A DNA stretch of 64,000 bases, taken from contig CAWIQD010000007.1 in the NCBI GenBank assembly GCA_963837945.1, positions 248,001-312,000 on the forward strand, written 5' to 3'. The notes beneath the pieces were generated by a model that worked only from the letters and a program-made list of their open reading frames with translations, was not told where the DNA came from and made no database searches. Below are positions 29,922 through 41,900 of this stretch, piece by piece (position 1 is the first letter of the stretch; each line of letters begins with the position of its first letter). Source of the DNA: CAVUBL01 sp963837945 (GTDB taxonomy: Bacteria; Acidobacteriota; Thermoanaerobaculia; Multivoradales; DATKCC01). Both the position numbers and the translations under genes were made by a program.

Positions 29922-32900
29922 CCGTTCCGGGTACTGGAGCGCCAGGTAGGCGGCGAGCTTCTCCCAGGTCCCGGGTGTCGAACAGCGCGGTCACGTAGAC
30001 GTGCTCGCCCAGGGCCTCCTCCAGGCGGTTGATCAGGGTGGCGCCCTGGATCGAGTCGCCGCCCAGGTCGAAGAAGCTGTCGCGGAGGCCCGCCCGGTCG
30101 ACCTTCAGCACCTCCTGCCAGGCGCCGGCCAGGAACCGTTCGAGGGGCGTCTCCGCCGCCACGTAGGCCCCAGCCAGGTCGGGCCGCGCTCCGTCGGGGT
30201 CGGGCAGGGCCTGCTTGTCCACTTTGCCGGTGGGCGTCATGGGCAGCGCGTCGAGGCTCACGAAGGCCGAGGGCACCATGAACTCGGGGAGCCGCTCGGC
30301 GACGAAGGCGCGAAGCTCGCTCACCGTCGGCGCCGGGGCCGGCTCTCCCGATCGGTCGGGGCGGGGGACCACGTAGGCCACCAGCCGCCTGTCGCCGCCA
30401 TCGGAGCGCACTGCGGCGACCGCCTCGGCGAGGCCGGGATGCTCGCGCAAAGCCTCCTCGACCTCGCCCAGCTCGATCCGGAAGCCGCGCACCTTGACCT
30501 GGGCGTCGGCCCGGCCGAGGAACTCGATCTCGCCGCCCGGGCGGTGCCGGGCGAGGTCGCCGGAGCGGTAGAGGCGCGCGCCGCCCGCCGGGCTCCAGGG
30601 ATCGGGCACGAAGCGCTCGGCGGTCAGGGCCGGCCGGCCCAGGTAGCCGATCGCCACGCCGCTGCCGCCGAGGAGGATCTCGCCGGCCACGCCCACCGGC
30701 ACCGGCCGCAGCCCGGCGTCGCCCAGGTGGACCCGGACCGCGCAAAACGGGCGGCCGATCGGCACCCGGTCGAGGCGGGCGATCGCCTCCGCCGAGGCGG
30801 GCAGGGCCAGCCGCGTGCCGGAGATCGTGGCCTCGGTGGGGCCGTAGAAGTTGTAGAGGCGAGCGCCGGCGGCGCGCCGCGCCAGCTCGGCGAAGGTCTC
30901 GGCCGACGGGCTCTCGGCGCCGGTCACCAGGGTCCGCAGCGACGGGGGCACGGCACGGCCCGCCGCCGCCAGCTCGTTCACCACCTGGTGCCAGTGCGAG
31001 CTGGTGAGGCTCAGCTTGGTCACCCGGTGGCGGGCGCACTCATCGAGGAGCTCCAAGGGGCGCAGCGCCTGGGGCCGGGGCTCGAGCACCAGCGACGCTC
31101 CGGCGGTCAGGGTGAGGAAGACCTCGTCGCACGACAGGTCGAAGGAGAGCGAGGCGAACTGGAGCTGCCGGTCGGCGGGGCCGAAGGTGAAGAGCTCGCG
31201 GATCGCCTCCAGGCGCTCGGCCAGCGAGCGGTGGGCGACCACCACCCCCTTCGGCCGACCCGTCGAGCCGGAGGTGTAGATGACGTAGGCGGGGTCGTCG
31301 GGGCCCACGGGCGCCCCGTCGGGCCGCGCCCGAGGCGCCTCGGGGCCCTCGGCCTCGGCAGAACCGGTCTCCTCCCCGGGTCCGAGGAGCACCGGCGCCG
31401 GCCGCCCGGTCTCCGCGAGCCCGGCGAAGAGGTCCAGGTGCTCGCGCCGCGTGACCAGGGCCACCGGGCGAGCGTCGGCGACCATGAACGCCAGGCGCTC
31501 GCCCGGGAAGCCCAGGTCGAGGGGCAGATAGGCGGCCCCGGCCTCGAGAACGGCGAGCACCGCGACGAGCTGATCGAACGAGCGCTCGAGGCAGACCGCC
31601 ACGCGCTCGCCGGGGCGGGCTCCGAGCCCGCGCAGGCGGCGGGCGAGACGCGCCGCCTGCGCCGCCAGGGCACCGTAGCTCAGCTGATCGCTCCCCAGGA
31701 CGAGGGCCACCGCGTCGGGGGCGGCGGTCGCGTGGGCCGCCACCAGGCGGTGGATCAGGAGGTCGTCGTGCTGCGCGCCGCGCGGCAGCGCGGGAGTCTC
31801 GTTGAAGGCCACCACGACCTGGTGGACCTCGGCGGCGCCGAGCAGCGGGCAGGTCTCCGAGCGAGCGGTCCGGATCCTCCAGCACCCCCCGGAGCAGGGT
31901 GTCGAGCTGGCGCCCCATGCGCTCCACCGTGGTGGCGTCGAAGAGAGCGGAGCGGTAGCCCAGGATGCCGCGCAGCCCGTCCGGCGTCTCGGTGAGGGCG
32001 AGGGTGAGGTCGAACTTGGCGGTGGCACCCCGCACCTCGAGCGGGCTGAGGGCGAGGCCCGGCAGCTCGGCGCGCACGCGCCCGACGTCGTGGAGCGAGA
32101 GCATCACCTGGAAGATCGGCGAGTGGCTCCGGCTGCGGGTGGGCCGGAGCTCCGCCACCAGCTTCTCGAACGGCAGGTCCTGGTGGCCCTGAGCCTCGGC
32201 CGTCGTCTTCCGGACCCGGCCGACCAGCTCGCGGAAGGCCGGCGCCCCGGAGGTGTCGACCCGCAGCGCCAGGGCGTTGACGAAGAAGCCGATCAGCCCC
32301 TCGATCTCCTCCCGGTTGCGGTTCGCGATCGGCGAGCCGACCACCAGGTCGTCCTGACCGCTGTAGCGGTGGAGGAGCACGTCGAAGGCCGCCAGCAGGA
32401 CGGCGAAGAGGGTGGTTCCCTCCGCCCGGGCGAGGCGTCGCAGCCCCTCGGTCACCTCGAGGTCGACGGCGACCGGCCGCCGGCGCCCCTGGGACGTCGC
32501 GACCGACGGCCGCGGCCGGTCGGTGGGGAGCTCGAGCACCTCCGGCGCGCCGGCGAGGCGCTCGCGCCAGTAGGCGAGCTGGCGCTCGAGCTCGCCGCCG
32601 GCGAGCCATTCCCGCTGCCAGAGAGCGAAGTCGGGGTACTGGACCGGCAGCTCGGGCAGTGGGGCCACCCCGGCCCCGGACCCCGCCCGGTAGAGCGCGG
32701 CCAGCTCGCGGACGAAGATCCCCACCGACCAGCCGTCGGCGACCACGTGGTGGAAGGTGAGGAGGAAGACGTGGCGTCGCGGGGCGAGCCGCAGGACGGT
32801 GGCCCGCACCAGCGGCCCGCGCTCGAGGTCGAAGGGCCGCTCCGCCTCGCGCCGGGCGAGGGCCTCGACCCGGGGGTCGGCGGCGCCGTCCGGGGTCGCC

Positions 32901-35900
32901 TCGCCGAGCACGCCCTGGAGGTCGACCAGCGGCGGGGCGAAGCAGAAGGGCTCGCCCACCACCTGGCGCGGGCCGTCCGCGCCGCTCTCGAAGGTGGTCC
33001 GCAACGCCTCGTGGCGGCGGACGACGCCCGAAAGGGCGCGGGCGAGGACCGGGAGGTCGAGCCGCCCGTCGAGCCGGAAGGCGGCCGGGACGTTGTAGGC
33101 GGAGGCGCCCGGCTCGAAGCGGTCGAGGAACCAGAGGCGCTCCTGGGCGAAGGAGAGGGGGAGCGCGCCGATCGTCGTGCGCCGCCGGACCGGCGGCGCC
33201 GGCGCCGCCGCGGGGTCGCCGCGGAGGGCCGCTACACGCTCCGCCAGACCGGCCACGGTCGGCGCCTCGAACAGCGCGCGCAGCGGCAGATCGACGCCCA
33301 GGGCGTTGCGGATCCGGGAGACCAGCCGGGTGGCGAGGAGCGAGTGGCCGCCGAGGGCGAAGAAGTCGTCGTCGCGGCCGACGCGCTCGACCCCGAGGAG
33401 CTCGCGCCAGAGCGCGGCCAGGGTCTCCTCGGTGGGCGTCCGCGGCGACTCGTACGCCTCCCGGCCCGGTGCCGCGCCGCCCTCCGGATCGGGCAGCGCC
33501 CGGCGGTCGACCTTACCGTTCGGGGTCAGGGGGAGCTCGGCGAGCACGGTCACCGTCGCCGGCACCATGTAGTCCGGGAGGCCGGCGGCGAGGGCGGAGC
33601 GGAGCTCCGGCCCCAGGCCGGCTCCGGCCCCGCCCTCGGCGGACACGACGTAGGCATCGAGCCGGCCGCCGCCGGGGGCATCCTTGCGCGCCACCACCAC
33701 CGCCGCGGCGACTCGCGGATCGGAAGCGAGGGCCGTCTCGATCTCGCCGAGCTCGATCCGGAAGCCCCGGATCTTGACCTGGTGGTCGATCCGTCCCAGG
33801 AACTCGATCTCCCCGCCCGGGCCGAGGCGCACCAGGTCGCCGGTGCGGTAGTGCCGCTCGCCGGGCCGCTCGCCCCACGGGTGCGGCGCGAAGCGCTCGG
33901 CGGTCAGCCGCGGCCGGCCCCAGTAGCCGCGGGCGAGCCCCGCGCCCGCCGTCCACAGCTCCCCCGCCACCCCGATCGGCACCGGCTCGAGGCCGCGGTC
34001 GAGCACCTGGACCCGGGTGTTCGCGATCGGCCGCCCGATGGGGATCGATCGGGGCGCGGCGGGAAGGGGACGCCCCCACCCATCCGCCGCCGCCGCGGTC
34101 ATGCCATGGGTCGTGGTGAAGGTCGTGTTCTCCGTCGGGCCGTAGCCGTTCGTCACCCGACAGCCCGGCACCTCCCGGAGCACTCGCGCGACCGCCGCCG
34201 GCGCCACCACGTCGCCGCCCGCCAGGAGCTGGCGCAGGCCGGCCAGGACGCCCGGCCCGTCCTCCACCACCTGGTGGAAGAGGCCGGCGGTCAGCCAGAG
34301 CGCCGTCACCCGCTCCGCGGCCAGGGTGCGGCCGAGCTCGGCGAGCGACGGCACGCCGGGCGGGAAGATCGCCAGGCGAGCGCCGTTGACGAGCGGACCC
34401 CAGACCTCGAGCGTCGCGGCGTCGAACGAGATCGGCGCGAGCTGGAGGAAGGTCTCCCCGGGGCCGAGCTCGGCGTAGCCGGTCTCCCGGACCAGCCGCA
34501 CGATCCCCCGGTGCGCCACCGCCACCCCGTTCGGCCGCCCCGTCGAGCCCGAGGTATACATGACGTAGGCCAGGCGCTCGCCGCCGCCCGGCGCCGGCGC
34601 CGCCGCCCCCGGCTCCGGTGCTTCCGCCCCCGGCGCGTCCGCCTCCGCCCGGCCCTCCGCCCCGATCGCCACCGCCGGCAAACCGGTCGCCGGCAGCGCC
34701 GCCAGAAGCTCCGCCGGCCCCACCAGCACCGCGAGACCCGCGTCCTCCAGCATGAAGGCGAGGCGCTCCTCCGGGTAGCCCGGGTCCAGGGGCACGTAGG
34801 CGCCCCCCGCCTCGAGGACCGCGAGCAGCGCCACCGGCAGGGCGAGCGAGCGCTCGACGCACAGGCCCACCCGCGTCTCGGCGCCGACCCCCGCCGCCCG
34901 GAGCCGCCCGGCGAGGGCCCCGGCCCGGCGCGCCAGCTCCCGGTAGCTGAGAGCCGAGCCGCCGCAGGTCACCGCCACCGCGTCGGGCGTCCCCGCCGCC
35001 TGGGCGGCGAAGAGCTCCTCGACCGCGAAGCGCCCCGGCTGGCCCCTCGCCGTGTCGTTCCACTCCCCGAGAAGCTGCCGCCGCTCTCCCGCGCCGAGCA
35101 GCGGCAGGCGTGAGACCGGCGTCTCGGGCGCCGCCGCGGCGGCCGCGACGAGATTTCCGAGGTGGTCCACCAGGCGGCGAGCGGTGGTCGGATCGAAGAG
35201 GTCCCGGTTGTACTCGAGCCCGCCGGCCAGGGCGCCATCCGGGCGCTCGAGGAAGGCCAGCATCAGGTCGAACTTCGCCGTACCGCTGGTGACCGGCAAC
35301 GGTTCGAAGGCGACTCCGGGCAGCTCCTGGCGCCCCATGGGCGTGTTCTGGAGCGCCAGCACCACCTGGAACACCGGGGTGTGAGCCGGGTTGCGACGCG
35401 GTCGCAGCTCCTCGACCAGTTTCTCGAACGGCACGTCCTCGTGCTCGAAAGCGTCGAGCGTCGCGTCTCGCGCCCGCCCCACGAGCTCGCGAAAGCTCTC
35501 TCGCCCGTCGAGCCCGACCCGCAGCGGCAGGGTATTGACGAAGAACCCGATCAGGCCCTCGATCTCCGGCCGCACCCGGCCCGCGACCGGCGAGCCGACC
35601 ACCAGATCGCCGCTCCCGGTCATCCGGTGGAGGAGCGCATCGAAGGCCGCGAGCAAGGCCATGAAGAGGGTCGCCCGCTCGCCGCGGGCGAGCTCTCGCA
35701 GGCGCCGCGCCGCCTCCGGAGGCACCCTGAACGCCACCCGTCCCCCGCGCTGGCTCTGGATCGGCGGCCGCGGCCGGTCGGTGGGCAGCTCGAGGAGCTC
35801 CGGCGCCCCGGCGAGCCGCGCGCGCCAGTGCTCGAGCCGGCGGGCGAGGAGGCTTCCCGAGAGCCACTTGCGCTGCCAGGCGGCGAAGTCGGGGTACTGG

Positions 35901-38900
35901 ACCGGCAGCTCCGGGAGCGGCGAGAGACGCCCCTCCCGGAAGGCGCCGTAGAGCGCCGCCAGCTCGCGCAGGTAGACGCCGATCGACCAGCCGTCGGAGG
36001 CCACGTGGTGCATGGTCACGACCAGCACGTGCTCCTCCGGGGCGAGCCGGAGCACGAGGCTCCGGATCAGCGGGCCGTGCTCGAGGTCGAAGGGAGTGGC
36101 CGCCTCGGCCGCGCTCGCCGCGCGGGCGACCCCCTCCCGGAGCCCCGGCGCGAGCGCCGACAGGTCGACCACCGGCAGCCGGCTCGAGCCCTCCGTGGGC
36201 GCCGGCTCCACCACCTGGACCGGGCCGCCGCCGCGCTCGGCGAAACGGGTGCGCAGCGCTTCGTGGCGCCGGACGATCTCGCCCAGGCTGCGCGCCAGCG
36301 ACGGCACGTCGAGGCGACCGGTGAGCCGCACCGCCGCCGGCAGGTTGTACCAGGCGCGGCCCGGTTCCATCCGGTCCAGGAACCAGAGCCGCTCCTGGGC
36401 GAAGGAGAGCGGCAGGTCGCGGGTCCGGGGGACCCGCCGGACCGGCGGCACCGCCGCCCGCGGAGCCGCCTCGACGACGGCGCCGAGGCGCACCAGGGTC
36501 GGCGCCTCGAAGACCGCCCGCACCGGAAGCTCGACCCCGAGGCGCTCGCGTAGCTTGGCCACCAGCCGAGTCACCAGGAGCGAGTGGCCGCCGAGGGCGA
36601 AGAAGTCGTCGTCCCGGCCCACCCGCAGGCCCTCTCCCGCGCCACCGTCGCCGCCCCGCTCCCTCCCGGCGCCGAGCAGCTCCTGCCAGACCGCGGCGAT
36701 CTCCACCTCGAACGCGGTCTCGGGCGGCCGGTAGGCGCCGCCGGGCGCCCGGCGCCAGTCTCCCTCGCTCGCCTTCGTGACCAGGGCCCGGCGGTCGATC
36801 TTGCCGCTCGTCAGGAGCGGCAGCTCGGCGAGCGGGACGACGGCCGCCGGCACCATGGCCTCGGGCAGCCGCTGGGCGAGCCGCGCCCTCAGGGCAGGGG
36901 CGTCGAGCTCCGCGCCGCCCTCCGGCGCCACGAAGGCCACCAGACGCCGCTCCCCGCCGGCCCCGGCGGTGGGCGCAGCCACCACCACCGCCTGGCGCAC
37001 GCCGTCGAGCGCGCCCAGGGCGCTCTCGATCTCCCCCAGCTCGATCCGCACGCCGCGGACCTTGACCTGGTGGTCGATGCGACCCTGGAACTCGACCGCG
37101 CCGTCGGCGCGCCATCGCGACAGGTCGCCACTCCGGTACACCCGCGCTCCAGAGGCTCCCGAGAAGGGTTCGGGCACGAACCGCTCCGCCGTCAGGGCGG
37201 GCCGCCCCACGTAGCCCCGGCCCACCGGCAGCCCGCCGATCAGCAGCTCCCCCGACACGCCGGCCGGCACGAGCCGCAGCCCGGCGTCGGCGACGTGGAT
37301 CGAGGCGTTGGCCACCGGGCGGCCGATCGGAACCGGTGCAGGCGACCGGTCCCCGCCGGCCGCCGCCCCGCGCGGCGGGCACCGCCACCAGGTCACCTCG
37401 ATCGCCGTCTCGGTCGGCCCGTAGAGGTCGAGCAGCTCCGGAGCGCCCGTGCCGTCGGCGCCGCCGAGCCGCTCGTGGAAGCGCGCCACCAGGTCCGGGG
37501 TCAGCTCCTCGCCGCTCGCCACCACCCGCCGCAGGTTCGCGGCGCAGCGCTCCACCCCCGGCACCTCCAGCAGCTCGCGGAGCATCGAGGGCACGGCGTG
37601 CGTCGTCGTCACCCCGCGCTCGACGATCAGCTTCACCAGGTAGCCCGGGTCGCGGTGGCCGCCCGGGCGCGCCATCTCCAGGCGCGCCCCGCACACCAGC
37701 GGCGCGAAGAGCTCCCACACCGAGACGTCGAAGCCGAACGGCGTTTTCTGGAGGAAACGCTCGCCGGCGTCGACCCCAAGCCTCTCCACCATCCACAGGA
37801 GCCGGTTGACGACACCGGCGTGGGAGTTCATCGCGCCCTTCGGCCGGCCGGTCGATCCCGAGGTGAAGATCGCGTAGGCCATCCGCGCGGCGCCGGCGGC
37901 CGACTCCGGAGGAGCGCTCCAGCCGCCCCCAACGGCTGCGGCCTCGTCGAGCTCCAGGTGCGCCGGGCCGCCTTCGCCCGCCGGCTCCAGGGCCGCCGCC
38001 ACCGCAGGGAGCGACGGCTGGACGAGGAGCACGCGGGCGTCGGAGTCCTCCACCATGGCGCGTAACCGTTCCGGCGGATACGCGGGGTCGAGGGGCACGT
38101 AGGCGCCGCCGGCGCGGAGGATCGCCAGGAGCCCCACCACCATCTCGAGAGACCGCTCGGCGGCGATCGCCACCCGCACTTCGGGGCCTACCCCGAGCGC
38201 CGAGAGACGCCGGGCCAGCTCCGCCGAGCGTCGCGCCAGCTCGCCGTAGCTCAGGGCCCGGTCGCCGGCGGCGACCGCGACGGCATCCGGCGTCCGCGCC
38301 GCCTGCGCCGCCACCAGGGAGCCCACCGTCGCCTCCGGCCCGGGGCGCCAGGCCGCCGCCGAGTCGTTCCACTCCCGCACCTGCTGGCGCTCCGCGGCGC
38401 CGAGGAGAGGAAGGTCGCCGACTCGGGTTTCGGGCGCCGCCACCGCCGCCGCGAGGAGAGCTCCGAAATGGACGACCAGCCGGCGGGCGGTGGTCGGATC
38501 GAAGAGGTCCAGGTTGTACTCGAGGCCGCCGTCGAGCCCGCCGTCCGGGCGCTCGACGAAGACCATCGTCAGGTCGAACTTCGCCGTCCGGCCCGGAAGC
38601 GGGAGCGACTCGAAGGCGACCCCCGGAAGCTCCCGGCGCCCCATGGGAGCGTTCTGGAGTGCCATCAGGACCTGGAAGATGGGGCTGTGGGCCGGGTTGC
38701 GCCGCGGCCGCAGCTCCTCGACCAGCTTCTCGAAGGGCACCTCTTCGTGCTCGAAGGCGTCGAGGGCCGTCTCCCGCGCACGCCCCACGAGCTCGCGGAA
38801 GCTCTCCCGCCCGGACAGGCCCACCCTCAGCGGCAGAGTGTTGACGAAGAACCCGATCAGGCCTTCGATCTCCGGCCGCACCCGGCCCGCGATCGGCGAG

Positions 38901-41900
38901 CCGACCACCAGGTCGTCGCTGCCACTCACCCGGTGGAGGAGCGCATCGAAGGCCGCGAGCAAGGCCATGAACAGGGTCGCCCGCTCGCTGCGGGCGAGCT
39001 CGCGCAAGAGCACCGTCGGCTCCGGCGCCACCTGGAAGGCGAGCTGCGCCCCGCGCTGGCTCTGGACGGGCGGTCGCGGCCGGTCGGTGGGAAGCTCGAG
39101 AAGGTCCGGCGCCCCGGCGAGCCGCACGCGCCAGTGCTCGAGCCGGTGGGCGAGGAGGCTTCCCGAGAGCCACTTGCGCTGCCAGGCGGCGAAGTCGGGG
39201 TACTGGACCGGCAGCTCCGGCAGCGGCGAGGGCCGCCCCTCCCGGAAGGCGCCGTAGAGGGCCGCCAGCTCGCGCAGGTAGACCCCGACCGACCAGCCGT
39301 CGGAGACCACGTGGTGCATGGTCACGACCAGCACGTGCTCCTCCGGGGCGAGCCGAAGCAGGAGGCTCCGGATCAGCGGGCCGGTCTCGAGGTCGAAGAG
39401 ACGGGCCGCCTCGGCTCCGCTGGCCGCGCCGGCGAGGCGCCCCCGGAGCTCGGGCGCGAGCCCCGCGAGATCGACCAGCGGGAGCCCGATCGCGCCCCGG
39501 GGAGGAGCCGGCTGGACCACCTGCACCGGCCGGCCGCCCCGCTGCGGCAGCCGGGTGCGCAGGGCCTCGTGGCGGCGGACGATCTCGCCCAGACTGCGAG
39601 CCAGCGAGGGCACGTCGAGCCGCCCCGTGAGCCGTACCGCCGCCGGCAGGTTGTACCAGGCGCGGCCCGGCTCCATCTGGTCCAGGAACCAGAGCCGCTC
39701 CTGGGAGAAGGAGAGCGGCATGTCGCGCGTCCGCGGCACCCGCCGGATCGGCGGCACCTCCGCCGGCGGCGCCGACTCGACGGCGGCGGCGAGGCGGGCC
39801 AGGGTGGGCGCTTCGAACACGGCCCTGAGCGGCAGGTCGACCCCGAGCTTCTCGCTCAGGTGCGCCACCAGGCGCGCCACCAGCAGCGAGTGACCGCCGA
39901 GGGCGAAGAAGTCGTCGTCGCGCCCGACGCGCTCGACCCCGAGGAGCTCGCGCCAGAGGCCGGCCAGGGCCTCCTCGGTGGGGGTGCGCGGCGGCTCGAA
40001 CGCCGGTCGGCCCCAGGCGGCGCGATCGCCCTCGGCGTCGGGATCGGGCAGCGCCCGGCGGTCGACCTTACCGTTCGGGGTCAGGGGGAGCTCGGCGAGC
40101 ACGGTCACCGTCGCCGGCACCATGTAGTCCGGGAGGCCGGCGGCGAGGGCGGAGCGGAGCTCCGGCCCCAGGCCGGCTCCGGCCCCGCCCTCGGCGGACA
40201 CGACGTAGGCATCGAGCCGGCCGCCGCCGGGGGCATCCTTGCGCGCCACCACCACCGCCGCGGCGACCCGCGGATCGGAAGCGAGGGCCGTCTCGATCTC
40301 GCCGAGCTCGATCCGGAAGCCCCGGATCTTGACCTGGTGGTCGATCCGTCCCAGGAACTCGATCTCCCCGCCCGGGCCGAGGCGCACCAGGTCGCCGGTG
40401 CGGTAGTGCCGCTCGCCGGGCCGCTCGCCCCACGGGTGCGGCGCGAAGCGCTCGGCGGTCAGCCGCGGCCGGCCCCAGTAGCCGCGGGCGAGCCCCGCGC
40501 CCGCCGTCCACAGCTCCCCCGCCACCCCGATCGGCACCGGCTCGAGGCCGCGGTCGAGCACCTGGACCCGGGTGTTCGCGATCGGCCGCCCGATGGGGAT
40601 CGATCGGGGCGCGGCGGGAAGGGGACGCCCCCACCCATCCGCCGCCGCCGCGGTCATGCCATGGGTCGTGGTGAAGGTCGTGTTCTCCGTCGGGCCGTAG
40701 CCGTTCGTCACCCGACAGCCCGGCACCTCCCGGAGCACTCGCGCGACCGCCGCCGGCGCCACCACGTCGCCGCCCGCCAGGAGCTGGCGCAGGCCGGCCA
40801 GGACGCCCGGCCGGTCCTCCACCACCTGGTGGAAGAGGCCGGCGGTCAGCCAGAGCGCCGTCACCCGCTCCGCGGCCAGGGTGCGGCCGAGCTCGGCGAG
40901 CGACGGCACGCCGGGCGGGAAGATCGCCAGGCGAGCGCCGTTGAGGAGCGGACCCCAGACCTCGAGCGTCGCGGCGTCGAACGAGATCGGCGCGAGCTGG
41001 AGGAAGGTCTCCCCGGGGCCGAGCTCGGCGTAGCCGGTCTCCCGGACCAGCCGCACGATCCCCCGGTGCGTCACCGCCACCCCGTTCGGCCGCCCCGTCG
41101 AGCCCGAGGTATACATGACGTAGGCCAGGCGCTCGACGCCGCCCGGCGCCGGCGCCGCCGCCCCCGGCTCCGGTGCTTCCGCCCCCGGCGCGTCCGCCTC
41201 CGCCCGGCCCTCCGCCCCGATCGCCACCGCCGGCAAACCGGTCGCCGGCAGCGCCGCCAGAAGCTCCGCCGGCCCCACCAGCACCGCGAGACCCGCGTCC
41301 TCCAGCATGAAGGCGAGGCGCTCCTCCGGGTAGCCCGGGTCCAGGGGCACGTAGGCGCCCCCCGCCTCGAGGACCGCGAGCAGCGCCACCGGCAGGGCGA
41401 GCGAGCGCTCGACGCACAGGCCCACCCGCGTCTCGGCGCCGACCCCCGCCGCCCGGAGCCGCCCGGCGAGGGCCCCGGCCCGGCGCGCCAGCTCCCGGTA
41501 GCTGAGAGCCGAGCCGCCGCAGGTCACCGCCACCGCGTCGGGCGTCCCCGCCGCCTGGGCGGCGAAGAGCTCCTCGACCGCGAAGCGCCCCGGCTGGCCG
41601 CTCGCCGTGTCGTTCCACTCCCCGAGAAGCTGCCGCCGCTCTCCCGCGCCGAGCAGCGGCAGGCGTGAGACCGGCGTCTCGGGCGCCGCCGCGGCGGCCG
41701 CCAGCAGGTTCTCGAGGTGCGCGAGGAGGCGGCGGACCGTCGTGCGGTCGAAGAGCTCCCGGTCGTACTCGAGGTCGCCCTCGAGCCCACCCTCCCGCTC
41801 TACCAGGAAGAGGCCCAGGTCGAGCTTGGCGCTGCCGCTCCCCACCACCACCAGCTCGGTCTCGAGGCCGGCCAGGCCGGCACCCGCGAGCGGCACGTTC

